A stretch of DNA of 64,000 bases from Apostichopus japonicus (Eukaryota > Echinodermata > Holothuroidea > Aspidochirotida > Stichopodidae), in NCBI RefSeq assembly GCF_037975245.1, contig NC_092577.1, positions 10,015,013-10,079,012 of the forward strand. The letters are read 5' to 3'. The notes beneath the pieces were generated by a model, which was not told the DNA's origin, ran no database searches, and saw nothing but the letters and a program-made list of their open reading frames with translations. The position numbers and the translations under genes were made by a program. Positions 1 to 11,600 of the stretch are shown here, piece by piece (position 1 is the first letter of the stretch; each line of letters starts with the position of its first letter).

Positions 1-803
1 CGTATGGTTGATTGGATGTAAAAAGTTTAAAAAAAAAAAGGTAAACTTTCGACTACTCCAGGAAGTAGTATCACAGTAGGGGGCATGTGATGTCATCTGG
101 GCAAATGCTCAAAATTTCATAAAAATGTTTTTTTTTTTGTAGAAATAAATTGTGTGAGGACAAATAATTGACAAACTATAAAGGAAAACAAAGATATTTT
201 CAGCTGAAGTGCCCTGCTGACATCATCAATTCTGCTGTTGCCAGATACATTTACAAAATATCACAATATTTGAAAAATCCATACATTTGCGACAAAAAAA
301 ATGCTCCAAGCGATGTGTTTTTTGTCTTATCCTTAAGATTCAGAATATTTTCTAGCAACTTTTGCAAAGCCATAAACTTCAGCCACAAGACAATCCTTTA
401 AGTGGATCCCAGAAAAAGCTCATTGTCAAATTGATCAGCTTTTAATGAGATGGTGGTAGCCTATCATTAGCCTTGTTGAACGATATAATGGAGACACTCC
501 AGTTGCAAACAAAATCAATTGAGGGCGCTGTCTCATTTAGTCCCACAAAACTTGACGAAAGCTGTTGAGTTTTAGTGACATCGATATGGAATCACCAGCA
601 GTTGATCTCCACAACTTCCTTCGTTCTTAATTAATGCAGAAGAGATTCTTTGTAACATTGGTCGGAATTTTCCAAGATGGATCAACTGTTTTGATTGCCT
701 AACCTTCTTTTTTTTTCTCTTTAGGTTTCTTTTCGTTCGGCGAGACTGCACGAACGAAACTTTGAGTAACTCATACAGCTGGTCTGGATACGGCTGTGTT
801 AAC

Positions 804-887
804 GTTGCTTGTGGGCGTGTTCGGGGTTGCTTGTGGGCATGTTCGGGGTTGCTTGTGGGCGTGTTCGGATGGCTTGTGGGCGTGTTA
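804..887. repeat. 22-bp minisatellite, about 4 copies
   Basis: The unit GTTGCTTGTGGGCGTGTTCGG is repeated at about 804, 826, 848 and 869 with one or two changes per copy. It is GC-rich compared with the surrounding intron. Confidence 0.85.
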
Positions 888-1119
888 TTTTGATTTGGGG
901 GATTCGTAAACAGTACAGATCACGCACACATGAGGATCTCTATGATATTATTGAACGCTGAATTCGGATAAACCATGGAAACCCTCCCGCCTGAGGAGGC
1001 CAGACTAAGATTTGGCAAAGAGCCGAGCCTTAGTTGAATCGACAAACACTGATTTTGTTCGATTGTTGCTATATATCTATATCTGTGGTTAAGTGTATTC
1101 AATTGTAGTTTTGTATGTT

Positions 1120-1205
1120 GTGTATGTTTCGTTAAGCGCATTGAACCCTGGGATTTTGCGCTATATAAGCACCGGTGTAATAATAATAATAATGATAAAT
1201 AAATA
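1120..1205 (+). repeat. LINE/SINE 3' tail (AAGCGC...GCGCTATATAAG + (TAA)n)
   Basis: The sequence runs from GTTAAGCGCATTGAACCC through TTTTGCGCTATATAAGC into (TAA)n. The same layout (GCGC stem, GCGCTATAxAA, then ATT/TAA repeats) recurs at 4.3, 11.5, 27.2, 35.3, 38.7, 40.7, 59.6 and 61.0 kb. At several of those sites it directly follows a reverse-transcriptase C-terminal fragment, so I read it as a LINE-type 3' UTR. The 5' part is missing. Confidence 0.6.
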
Positions 1206-1266
1206 AATACATTTTTTCTGGGTGGAAAATTTTATAGACAAGAGAAAAAGATGAAAGTCAAATTAC

Positions 1267-1352
1267 CTTTCTTTAGCTCGGAAATACTCTACTAGGTGTT
1301 GGATCATCTCTGCTCCTTTCTTGGATTTGATTTCATTAACTTTAATTAGGTA
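1267..1352 (-). CDS. ASAP: ASAP-family Arf-GAP, BAR-domain exon F (last exon seen)
   Basis: Internal exon of 86 bp: 28 codons plus two bases. It reads YLIKVNEIKSKKG then AEMIQHLVEYFRAKE, matching the family stretch EYL-KVNEIK-KKG-DLLQNLIKYFHAQ. On the minus strand the acceptor is TTTTATTTTCAG and the donor GTAATT, with phase 2 at the end. In relatives the next residues are NFFQDGL followed by the end of the BAR domain and the PH domain. That exon was not found between position 1 and 1266, so it should lie beyond the left edge. Confidence 0.92.
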
Positions 1353-3635
1353 CTGAAAATAAAAGAACAATAGAAAGTTAAAGAACAATAGAAAACAAAA
1401 GAACAATCTAGACAAAAAAAGGGAAAATATAAAGACTTACAAAATGACAACCAAAAAAAATTACTCAGAATATTTTCTACAAGATTGAAAAAACTGGTTT
1501 TTCCAGCTAAAAAAGAAAGCAAAATAACTGGAATTTTATTTTCTGTTTTCTCATGGTTTCTAATCAACCCATTACTTCATTAACTGGATCCAAACCTTAA
1601 TTGTCTTCCAGATTAATTATTACTAAATTTGGCTCGGTTATATTACTGAAGTAACCATAAGTTAATACAATAGAATACAAGTTAATAACAATAGACAGTT
1701 ATTACTAGAATATCCTTCACAAATTTTGGAAAGCAAAAAAAAAAAACCTCCTTATTTCGTTTGGTACTTTCCAAATCTTTTCAGAAATTTCATCTCCAAA
1801 TAACTACCCTGAAGTTTGTTGTAAAATATTTTGCATGTTTCATAACAAGACCAAATAGCTGCAAACATTGTAAATGTAAACTTCCTGAGACAACTTTTAA
1901 AACATCCCTGATAAAAGAAATATCATTTCTAGTACAACAAAAGATTTGTGAACTTAACTGCACTAAGTCACTGTATTCACATATCAAATGAGAGAATAAT
2001 GACAGACTATACAACAGCTTAGAAAAATTGCCAGATTAGCAATTCCTTGCTGTTTTCCTTTGATATTCCCCTTCCTGTTTTTTGGTTTTGTTTATTTCCC
2101 AAGGATTCTTAAACAAACATTGTCTGACTAGACTGGACAGCAAAGTATATCAGATTTCAATAGATCTCGCTGTTAAACCATAACTCACGATGTCAGCTTC
2201 TGACGATTACCAATTGTCACCGACAGAGCCTTCCAAGTAAAACTCTGAATTATGAAACAATTTTCAACTTTTACATTCTTCTGTAATCCCAAAAGGTTCC
2301 TACATTTCATGTGATTGAATACAAAAACTTATTAGAATTGATTCACATAGGTTAGGACACGGTCAACTTTAAACAAACTGTCTGGAATTTCCCCTCGGAT
2401 TATTTCTCCTAATGTCGGACACCTCTTGCACTGTGCAAACAGTCGATTGTGTTTAGGACTTTACGGGGGATTTAATTTTACCCAGTATTACCAAGCCAAA
2501 AAATTACACAATGCGTAAGGTTGCTATGTACACAGGTGCAACTCTGTATAGCAGTTTCTGTATACAGAAGAATACTTTTTTTCAGTACTTTGTAAGAACA
2601 AAAATTCATAAACTTGCAAATCCTGTACAAAAATTTTAAACATTGAATTGATTCCCTGCCTTATTTATGAATTTCTCCAGCCAGGCAAAGACAGTAGTCA
2701 ATCAAAGGATATGTTTTCAATTTCAAATTTTGTGTAGCAATTTTTGACAAACTCTGATTTTTGTATCTGTTATTACAATGCTATGCTGTGTACAAAAAAC
2801 CTTGCTTATATATCTTTGACCAGCAAATGTTTGCATACCAGTTTGCAGTGGAATGCCAGATAAATCATAGGATTAAATTGTTTCTTGCTTGTTCCATACT
2901 GTCATATCAGACATTTAATAGCCCAAATTCTAGAAAGTTGCTTTGCCATCAACACAAATATCATCAATTATCCATAGGCACTTTTGGGCCTAACATACTG
3001 TTATAGTATATACTTCCAGCCTAGCCTACTTGTATGTATGTGTATATATAATTGAAATTGAGTTGGAAAACCCAGAAAACCAGGATTCGAACCACAGGCC
3101 TCCCGCTTTATCAGAATTGAGGTGGCAACTATAGTTGAACCTTGGCCCCTCTAATTTGCATACATGAATCAGGGCAGAGGATATTATCATACACTTTATG
3201 ATTCATACTTGATACTGTACACTATTAACCTGAGGACCTCTGGTACAATACTGCGATCATTGTTTTACTCTAGTACTAAACCAAACAACAAAATCATTGT
3301 TTGAAGTAGGAAACTGTTTCCTTGCGTGGGGCTACTGTTTACTAAACATGGCGGCAGTCAAAACACATTAATATCTTTGTCTACTCTGACAGTCGATTTT
3401 AGACTCCATATCGACCGAAAACTTGCCCCTCTTGAATGAAGAAACGACACTTTTTAATGGACACAGCTTTGGAGCCATGTGTATGTTTTAGCATCTGCTG
3501 TCTGTAATGATTTTAATGCTATCAGGCAGTCGAGGAAGGAAATTTGACAGGAAAGAATGTAAATGGGCCGTAACAACCGATGAAACAATTAATGCAAAAT
3601 GACAGAAGCCCTGAAAGCAGTTTAGGTTACAACAT

Positions 3636-4249
3636 AGTACAGGGGAGGGTTACAACTTGATGCAGGAGAGGGTGCACAACAAGGTGTAGGGGAGGGCTAC
3701 AACATGGTGAAGGGATGGTGTAGGGAGGGTTACAACATGGTGTAGGGAGGGTTACAACATGGTGTAGGGAGGGTGCACAACACGGTGTAGGGGAGGGTGC
3801 ACAACACAGTGTAGGGGAGGGCTACAACACGGTGCAGGGAGGGTACACAACACGGTGTAGGGGAGGGTTACAACACGGTGCAGGGGAGGGTTACAACACG
3901 GTGCAGGAAGGGTGCACAACACGGTGTAGGGGAGGGTGCACAACAGTGTAGGGGAGGGCTACAACACGGTGCAGGGAGGGTACACAACACGGTGTAGGGG
4001 AGGGGTTACAACACTGTGCAGGGGAGGGTTACTGTAACATGGTGTAGGGAGGGGTTACAACATGGTGCAGGGTGGGTGCACAACACGGTGCAGGGAGGGT
4101 GCACAACACGGTGCAGGGAGGGTTACAACACGGTGTGGGGAGGGTGAACAACATAGCGCAAATAGTGTTACGACACAGTGAAGATAGGGTGACAACACAA
4201 TGCAGACAGGGGTACCACACAGTGCAGGGAGGGTCACAACACACAGCCT
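3636..4249. repeat. 22-bp minisatellite (GGGAGGGTTACAACACGGTGCA), about 27 copies
   Basis: Imperfect tandem repeat of about 22 bp, purine-rich on the plus strand, with two alternating forms (GGTTACAACACGG and GGTGCACAACACGG). It creates long artificial ORFs on both strands that are rich in Cys/Pro or Gly/Val. No coding signal beyond the repeat is seen. Confidence 0.93.
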
Positions 4250-4269
4250 CAGTAACTCTCACTCTATGT

Positions 4270-4352
4270 GTCTCTTTCCTTCTTTGTAAAGCACTTTGAA
4301 ACACTGTATTAAGCCCTATATAAGTGTAATTTATTATTATATTTATTATTAT
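4270..4352 (+). repeat. LINE/SINE 3' tail
   Basis: TTGTAAAGCACTTTGAAACAC, then GCCCTATATAAGTGTAA and (TTATTA)n. It is a decayed copy of the AAGCGC...GCGCTATATAA tail described at 1120. Confidence 0.55.
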
Positions 4353-4707
4353 CCATAGCAACTAGTTTTCTTTGTAGCACTGCACACCCTTAGCAACCAG
4401 TCACTAACCATCAGTGTGATCCTACCTCCCATTCTACCAAAAAATGAGTCTATAGAAGTGTTTTCTAAATCTGGACATTTTTCCGTCTAGAAATGTGTCC
4501 TTTTTTTCCGTCTAGAAATGTAGACTGAGAGTGCTCACATTATGTGGAGACAGGCAAGTGAGGACGTGCAGCTAACTGATGTTAATCAGCTGATTCTGAG
4601 ATTTAGTGGAGGGAGGACGTGGGGGGGGGAGAGGTGGGGCGGGAGGGGAGGGGTCTATTTAACTGTAATATATTCCAAAACTGAAATTCAAGTCCCTGAT
4701 ATCATAC

Positions 4708-4761
4708 CTCACACATTTGTAACTGAAACATCCTCCTTTCTTTCTCCATCTCTTCTGCAAT
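4708..4761 (-). CDS. ASAP: ASAP-family Arf-GAP, BAR-domain exon E (54-bp microexon)
   Basis: Small exon of exactly 54 bp, phase 0 at both ends, encoding IAEEMEKERRMFQLQMCE. This differs by about one residue from the vertebrate ASAP segment (IAEEMEKERR-FQLQMCE). On the minus strand the acceptor is TTTAAATTTACAG, with a weak, A-interrupted pyrimidine tract, and the donor is GTATGAT. Because it is symmetric in phase, skipping it would remove 18 residues of the BAR helix without shifting the frame. It is far too short to be found as an ORF; it was placed by searching for the missing segment between exons D and F. Confidence 0.93.
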
Positions 4762-5462
4762 CTGTAAATTTAAAAAAAAAAGTAAAGAAGAATAAATGAA
4801 TATTACAAATCGACAACAGACAGCTAACAGTGGAATTTAGAAACAAGTTACTCAAGAATATATTAATTATGAACCATAGAATGGGATTCACACTGGTCAG
4901 TCAGTGACCTTTAGTAATAGAATCTTGTAGCTCCTAGCTTGAGAACACCTCATTGCTGCACTTTTGGGGGGAGGGGAGCAAGACACCTTACCCCCTCACC
5001 CTCTCCTCCCCTTCTCCTCCCCTCCCTTCTCCATTCCTACCCTAACCCCCCACCGTGTTAATGTTGTAACCAGTACTAGAATCCTCCCCAGCTCCTAAAA
5101 GTAAAATAATTGCAAGAAAAAAAATAGTGTTCACTGACCTGACCTCTTGAGAGGTCAATCTGGCGACAAAACTTTTTAACGATTTAAATTATATTACTGT
5201 CTTGAAGGTTCTATTCTCATAAACATCATTCTGTTCTCTGAAGTAGAATACTAAATGAAAGTTGTAAATTAATGTATCTTGACCTCAGGAAAATGCTTTC
5301 AAGATTTATCGGCAGTAAAAATATGTACATTTATGTTGAAATCCGAACACTTTTAAGTAAGTGACTATTATTTGACTTTTCCAAACTATTTGGAGTATGA
5401 AAACAATGATGACGTCTATATCGGTTGCTTTAAACCAAAAACGGAGTAAGTCCCAATCTCAC
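4762..5462 (-). other. ASAP intron between exons D and E
   Basis: Intron of about 700 bp, the shortest here. It has a C-rich pyrimidine run near 4990-5060 and is otherwise plain AT-rich sequence. Confidence 0.85.
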
Positions 5463-5538
5463 CTCCGGTCCGGAGACTGTGGTCCGTATAAGTCCAGCTT
5501 CTTTGGCCAACTGCTTCTTCTCTCTCTCTATCTTGGAA
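5463..5538 (-). CDS. ASAP: ASAP-family Arf-GAP, BAR-domain exon D
   Basis: Internal exon of 76 bp: one base completing Tyr, then 25 codons reading SKIEREKKQLAKEAGLIRTT and VSGPE. The family equivalent is TKIEKEKKEHAKLHGMIRTE-SGAE, the charged long helix of the BAR domain. On the minus strand the acceptor is TTTTTCTCGCAG and the donor GTGAGATT. It ends in phase 0 at Glu, and exon E continues with IAEEMEKERR exactly as in vertebrate ASAP proteins. The intron between D and E is the shortest found here, about 700 bp. Confidence 0.92.
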
Positions 5539-5860
5539 CTGCGAGAAAAAGAACAAACAAAAACCGATCCAGATTATCCCCGTGAAGTTGGAAATTTTGA
5601 GTTTGTTGGACCAATCTACGCATGAAACTAAATCCCCAAGTTTTTTTTTTCATTTTAACACCTGCTGCACTTTGGGTTTGAGAGCTCTTCTTCGGCAGCA
5701 AAATTTATCAGTGTACATATAAATATGATTTCAATTTATCAAAACAATTTTTAGTTTAAAAAAACTTGTATCGCTCTATTTGAAGAAGAAATAAATTAAG
5801 CAGAACTAAGTCAGGGAATAATTTATGTGGTAATGCATTTCCAAATGCTATGCAAAATGG

Positions 5861-6048
5861 TCAAGTTGCTATATAAAGTGGACAAGTTGCTACGCAAAAG
5901 TGGGCAAGTTGCTATGCAAAGTGGGCAAGTTGCTATGCAAAGTGGGCAAGTTGCTATGCAAAAGTGGGCAGGTTGCTATGCAAAGTGGGCAGGTTGCTAT
6001 GCAAAAGTGGGCAAGTTGCTATGCAAAAGTGGGCAAGTTGCTATATAC
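5861..6048. repeat. 20-21-bp minisatellite (AAGTGGGCAAGTTGCTATGC), about 9 copies
   Basis: Tandem copies of AAGTGGGCAAGTTGCTATGC with an optional extra A that shifts the frame between copies. ORFs across it are artefacts of the repeat. Confidence 0.93.
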
Positions 6049-6775
6049 TAGAGTAAAGATGTATCAAGACTGGTCAGTGTTTGTAGACACGAACCATCGT
6101 AAGTTTTATAAGAGACAAAATTCGGAGCTTTCAATATGCTGCACAAAATATGAAAATTTAATTTATTCTCTGAAAGATTATAAAGATTATAACAATATTA
6201 TAAAGCTTTAGGAATAGTATTGTGCTTGGTCATGATGACATCACAACTGACTTTACACCCTCTGTGGTCCTTTTCTTACCCTATCCCTCCCCTAGGGGCC
6301 TATGTGACCAAAAAAAACCCCACACCATCAAACATCCGTACTTGTAAGTCTAGAATTGAGAACAAGGTACTGAGATGGGGTTTATAAGCTATGAGAGTGG
6401 AATATTGTTTCTACTTTCTGACAATGTAACATTTTCTTACTAGGGAATGCCCCTTTAACCTAAAAGCAATCAACAATGTCAGCCATTCCTGTATTCTGAG
6501 AATCTGAGCCAGATGTTAATAGAATCATGTCTCTTTTAGAAATGTGACCCACCCCCAAATATTATCCAGTTCCCTGAAGCATCTTTGAGGAAACAGGTCA
6601 CAGCTGATTTTCTCCCTTTCTTTTTTATCATAAATAAACCAAGATCCAAAAGCTTAAAAGGATTGCTGAAATTAACTGCCAGAACTTGTGGTAGACATTT
6701 ATCTTAATTAAGGAGAATTGTGAACTGTCCAACAGGCAAAGGTAATTTAAGGGTTCAGCATTTCTGTTTATATAT

Positions 6776-7790
6776 ACGTGGTAATATGAAAGCAGTGTGT
6801 GTTTATATCTGTGATCATATTAAAGCAGTGTGTATTAAGTTTGTGTTTATATCTGTGATAATATTAAAGCAGTGTGTATTAAGTTTGTGTTTATATCTGT
6901 GATAATATTAAAACAGTGCGTATTAAGTTTGTGTTTATAAGCAGTGTTTATTTAGTTTGTGTTTATATCTGTGATAATATTAAAGCAGTACATATTAAGT
7001 TTGTGTTTATATCTGTGATAATATTAAAGCAGTGTGTATTAAGTTTGTGTTTATAAGCAGTGTTTATTTAGTTTGTGTTTATATCTGTGATAATATTAAA
7101 GCAGTGTGTATTAAGTTTGTGTTTATAAGCAGTGTGTATTAAGTTTGTGTTTATATCTGTGATAATATTAAAGCAGTGTGTATTAAGTTTGTGTTTATAT
7201 CTGTGGTAATATTAAAGCAGTGTGTATTAAGTTTGTGTTTATATCTGTGATAATATTAAAGCAGTTTGTTTGAAGTTTGTGTTTATATCTGTGGTAATAT
7301 TAAAGCAGTGTGTATTGAGTTTGTGTTTATAAGCAGTGTGTTTTAAGGTTGTGTTTATATCTGTGATAATATTAAAGCAGTGTGTATTAAGTTTGTGTTT
7401 ATATCTGTGATGACATTATAGCAGTGTGTAAGTTCGTGTTTATATCTGTGGTAATATTAAAGCAGTGTGAATTGAGTTTGTGTTTATAAGCAGTGTGTTT
7501 TAAGGTTGTGTTTATATCTGTGATAATATTAAAGCAGTGTGTATTAAGTTTGTGTTTATATCTGTGATAATATTAAGGCAGTGTGTATTGAGTTTGTGTT
7601 TATAAGCAGTGTGTTTTAAGGTTGTGTTTATATCTGTGATAATATTAAAGCAGTGTGTATTGAGTTTGTGTTTATAAGCAGTGTGTTTTAAGGTTGTGTT
7701 TATATTTGTGATAATATTAAAGCAGTGTGTATGAAGTGTGTGTTTATATCTGTGATAATATTAAAGCAGTGTTTATTAAGTTTGGGTTGA
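6776..7790. repeat. About 44-bp minisatellite with a shorter interspersed form
   Basis: The unit is TTTGTGTTTATATCTGTGAT followed by AATATTAAAGCAGTGTGTATTAAG. A shorter sub-unit (TTTGTGTTTATAAGCAGTG) lacks the middle and is interspersed. The array is just over 1 kb long. The long and short units occur in irregular order, which suggests unequal exchange. Confidence 0.93.
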
Positions 7791-8202
7791 GATGTTTGCG
7801 GTGTTTTATCATTGATACCAGAGGTTGTGTTTTTATTGCAGTAGGAATACATTGATCAACTTTATCTTTGTCCACTTTATAACAAAAACAAATTTATGGT
7901 GATGGAGAAAATAATTTCATTCTGTGACTTTGGTGGTGACCTTTTATTTTCAAGCGATACTTTCCTCAATTTTACGATTTGCAAATGTACAGGCATAAAC
8001 AATTGAAAGATGATTTAGATGGGGGGGGGGGGGATAGGGGGAACAGAGATTGATATATTTAAGCTTAAAAAGGACTGTGATTAGTAATTCTGGTAATTGT
8101 TTTTACATTAGTAATATAACAAACATTTCCATGTTCAAGTAGAGATCAATGGTTTGTTACCCACCCATCCCTTAAAATTTTGGAATAATTCTCTGTCCAT
8201 AG

Positions 8203-8515
8203 TTTTTCACTGTTCTGGATTTTACAACTCATTACGATTTCAATTACATATAATTGAAAATCGTAATGAGTTGGAAAATCAAGAACAGTGAAAAAAATTC
8301 CAGCCTCCACCGGGATTCGAACCCGGGCCTCCCGCTCTGTACGCGGACACCCTAACCACTAGGCTATGGACACTGATTGTATGTCCAGAGGTTCGAAACT
8401 GGCAAGGAAGGTCGTAATTCCACTGTAGGCGTTTGTCACCTGTATCGCACAATACTAGTTTTACTGTTTGTGGTGACATATTTTGCCTTACTCTAGAGAT
8501 CAAACATGATGCTAT
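8203..8515 (-). repeat. tRNA-like dispersed repeat, minus strand, with inverted-repeat end
   Basis: On the minus strand this copy matches the units at 17.1-18.0 and 23.8-24.2 kb: a 5' part (CTCTAGAGTAAGGCAAAATATGTCACCA...), a tRNA-like core at 8301-8371, and the tail GGAATTTTTTTCACTGTTCT. The tail is followed by an inverted copy of itself (8203-8246 against 8251-8297), so the left end is a near-perfect 44-bp palindrome with a CATA loop. Confidence 0.85.
8301..8371 (-). other. tRNA-like core (tRNA-derived, probably not a functional tRNA)
   Basis: A-box-like TAGCCTAGTGGTTAGGGTG and B-box GGTTCGAATCC are intact. The T arm (CCGGG-TTCGAAT-CCCGG) pairs perfectly and the anticodon stem (CCGC/GCGG) is sound, but the acceptor stem pairs poorly. 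The anticodon-loop sequence differs between copies (GTACAGA here, ATATAAA at 24.07 kb). That variation and the shared flanking sequence point to a tRNA-derived repeat rather than a tRNA gene. Confidence 0.75.
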
Positions 8516-10459
8516 ATATATATATATTTATATTCATGTATATGATCTACCATATTTTTATGGCCCAGGGAGGGGGTCTAAGTTGAGGACCCTCCCTTTC
8601 CCTTTTGTGGAAAAAATCAAAAGAGGCGGTGTTGGAGGAGCTTAAATTTAACTCAACTATAAACTTGGAACATGCCTAGTGAGAACATAAGGTTAAAGGG
8701 ATTTACTATTGATAGTTTGCCAATTTTGTGCTAACGTTAAGACGCATCAACAAATAATGATCAACAGGCTAATCCACTATGAGGGAAGTAAGTGTGTGTT
8801 ATCCACTGTTTTCACTTTTCATTAAAACTTTGTCAGAGATAATGTGGACACTTTTTCAAAATTTTGTTTATTCCACCTGAACCCTCACGTGATTGTAGAA
8901 AAATGTGGACATGTCCGGGGAATTCCGATTGTATCGATATTACCCTAGTGTCCACTATAGCCACAGCTTCTCTCCATTACAGACTGTAGTTGAAGAAAGT
9001 AATGCAGCATCTAACAATGATATCATCACCAGAAATATACAATCACGAGCAGATAAAAAACTCTCGTACGAAATTAACTCAGTTCTGTTCCAGCCAATAG
9101 TCAATTCCCCAAATACAACTGGAATGGTGTATTCCTCACCACTCTGTCCCTTCCAATGTACCGACGAGACGACGCTGAGCATCTTCAAATTTCACTTATT
9201 AATAAAAATTCTTCTTGTCCTCTGAGGCGTTGCTTTCTATTACACCCTCCGTTTGAGTTCCTGACTAGCAAGTCAAGCCTTTCGGCCTCTTTTTTTATTT
9301 TTTATTCCTCTCCGCCTCTTAATTCACGATTTCAATCAACGGACCGACTGTCCTTTGTTCCATCATCGAGGGAATGCCCCCTAATTACTCTGTCAGCATG
9401 GCAGGACTGAAAGCACGTCTTCATGGACTTTGAGTGCCAAAGAATTTATGACACTTCCCAACGATGTTAATTGGGCGATCGCCTAATATTATATATATCC
9501 CCGTTTTAGTTAAAACCACAAGGCAGTCAAGAGATCATGAGGGCTTCCTTGTCAGGCAGTTAATTCCTTGTTTACACTCTCCCTAATCCATGAGAAAAAG
9601 ATTGTCAAGTACAAGCTCTGGATTAGGTGGTATAAATGCCAGCTCATGATATCAGGATTTTAAGAAGAGGGGATATCTGCATGGGCATAGCACGGGGGAA
9701 AAGGTGTATATAAGGCGTGTATGTATTGATACCAAACAGGTTTCTGCTTTAAGAGCAGCCCGCTGTTTGATCTCTAAATTGCGAGTGTGTGAAGTCATCG
9801 AATTGAAAAATATTGCCAAATGCAAAGAATAACAACGATCCCCTTGTTAAAGCTGCACTGCAATGTAATTAACTGGTATGTAATTAACTGGCATTTATAC
9901 AATATGCTGTAATTTTAAATATACTTCTTTATATTAAACTGAAAGATCTACAGGGTTACAAATCTTTTTGCTGAATCCTGATTGGTTAGTAATAATGCAC
10001 CATTTTAATTCAAAACAGAAAATTCTACATCCCCACCCCCCCCCCCCCCCAAAGAAACGTTATCATACTTCATTTGAAAACCTTTGACCCCTGGATGCCC
10101 TTGGTTGTAACCCTCCAAATTTTGCTCATGCAGACATCTAAAGAGACTTAAACTAGGACATGTATTCAATAAATGTCTTCTGATCATGCTGTGGGTTATT
10201 GTTAATGAAGGTGTTGATGATTCATACATATCGTAGGTGAGCAATTTATATTTTTTTTAAAGTATTTCTACCAGATTTGGGAGCCTAAGTGTGCCCAACA
10301 TTTTAACTTGTAGGAAACTTTTTTATCAAATTCATTGAAAAACTTTTCCTCAAAATCAGATTAAAATTAATCCAACCAAAAATATACTCTTTCAGGTGAT
10401 TCCTTAACCAAACGAAAGGTACTGAAAAGTTTATTAACGTTTCATAATTTCCATTTTGT

Positions 10460-10817
10460 AACATTTCATTGTGGGTACACACTTTATGTTATTACTAATT
10501 AGTATCAACCTCGTGCAAAATTTCTGCACAAACCTAAAATTTTCAACTTTTGTATTTACACACTTTCAAAATGATCTGTTATGGAACATGGCTTGTTAAA
10601 AAGATAATCCACTCTATTATTATGGGATTCACAGTTTTTTTTTTTTAACATTTCATTGTGGGGACACACTTTATGTTATTACTAATTAGTATCAACCTCG
10701 TGCAAAATTTCTTGCAAAAACCGAAAATTTTCAACTTTTGTATTTACACACTTTCAAAATGATCTGTTATGGAACATGGCTTGTTAAAAAGATAATCCAC
10801 TCTATTATTATGGGATT
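10460..10817. repeat. 187-bp tandem duplication
   Basis: The segment from AACATTTCATTGTGGG to CTATTATTATGGGATTC occurs twice, starting at 10460 and 10647, with only a few differences plus a T run between copies. The duplication looks recent. Confidence 0.92.
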
Positions 10818-11295
10818 CTTTTTCATACATCTTCTGAATATCAGATTTGGATGGGTGTGTGGATAAAGTGAGAGGAGTCTCAGATAAAAGCGATAGAACG
10901 TTACTGGTTAGGTATAGGTCAGGGACAATCGTTAAAGTAGATAACTAGGACGAAGACAAAGAGAGGAGTGAGGGTTCTACTTTAATTAATAAACTTAATT
11001 GACGAGAATTAAATGTGGAATCAGCTTTCAGGCATTGGTATGCCACAAAGGAGTCAACTTTGCCCCAGGAGGGAACGAATCATGATAGAATGTTTACCTA
11101 AGGCAACGGACGATCTATTTGCCAGTTAAAAGATTTGACATTAAAGGAATCACATTCTTGCTCAAGTGCCCATTGATTAAAACCGAACATTATGATTAAG
11201 CAAAGGTTATTTTTTTTTTCTTTTTCTGTGATAGTAAATTGACTTTCTAGTCACATTTGGACAAGTCTTGTCTGTGATGACGATGATGAACTTAC

Positions 11296-11420
11296 TACTT
11301 TGACTCATAATCTTTCCACGCTTTTTCAAACGGTTTCTTCAGGTCTCCCTTCTGTCCTTTGAGGTCCCCTTTCAAAAGTGAGTCCAACGGGAATGTCACA
11401 ATGTTGTTGAGGTTTTGAAC
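11296..11420 (-). CDS. ASAP: ASAP-family Arf-GAP, BAR-domain exon C (diagnostic exon)
   Basis: Internal exon of 125 bp: 41 codons plus two bases. It carries the most diagnostic stretch of the family, [13 protein letters not shown], followed by [17 protein letters not shown]; vertebrate ASAP1 and ASAP2 are almost identical here. On the minus strand the acceptor is TTTTGCTCAG and the donor GTAAGT. The last two bases (TA) join the first base (T) of the next exon to make Tyr, so the phase is 2. This exon alone identifies the gene as ASAP rather than another BAR-PH Arf-GAP such as ACAP. A GT two bases upstream of the chosen donor is possible, but only the chosen GTAAGT keeps the downstream frame. 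Confidence 0.96.
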
Positions 11421-11521
11421 CTGAGCAAAAGAGTGGGAAAAAAAGAAGACACGGTAAGATATGTTTTTGAGTTTTTGAACCTGATCAAAAGATAGAAAAC
11501 AAAAGAATATGGTAAGAAATG

Positions 11522-11600
11522 CAATGACTCATCAGGCGCATTGAGACCGTCGGTATAATGCGCAATATAAATATATAAGTGTTATTATTATTATTATCAA
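11522..11600 (+). repeat. LINE/SINE 3' tail
   Basis: CAGGCGCATTGAGACCGTCGG, then AATGCGCAATATAAATATATAAG and (TTA)n: the same GCGC...GCGCxATATAA layout as at 1120. Confidence 0.6.

Larger units (their letters stand above)
1..1266 (-). other. ASAP intron downstream of exon F (5' part only)
   Basis: No exon was found. The stretch holds a short GC-richer tandem repeat (804-887) and a plus-strand LINE/SINE-type tail (1120-1205). The rest is AT-rich and unremarkable, with short A and T runs. Confidence 0.6.
1353..4707 (-). other. ASAP intron between exons E and F
   Basis: Intron of about 3.4 kb. The left half (1353-3630) is AT-rich single-copy-looking sequence with nothing I can name. The right half carries the 22-bp GGAGGGTTACAACACGGTGCAGG minisatellite (3636-4249), a LINE-like tail (4270-4352) and a partial copy of a dispersed intronic repeat (about 4375-4445, minus). 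Confidence 0.8.
5539..11295 (-). other. ASAP intron between exons C and D
   Basis: Intron of about 5.8 kb. It holds a 20-bp minisatellite (5861-6048), a 44-bp minisatellite (6776-7790), a tRNA-like repeat with a palindromic end (8203-8515) and a 187-bp tandem duplication (10460-10817). The stretches 8520-10459 and 10818-11295 contain nothing I can name, apart from homopolymer runs of G or C near 8020 and 10040. Confidence 0.8.

Noticed and set aside
8905-9225. 106-codon plus-strand ORF
   Set aside because: No recognised domain, no repeats, no splice context, and it lies in an intron on the opposite strand; probably chance.
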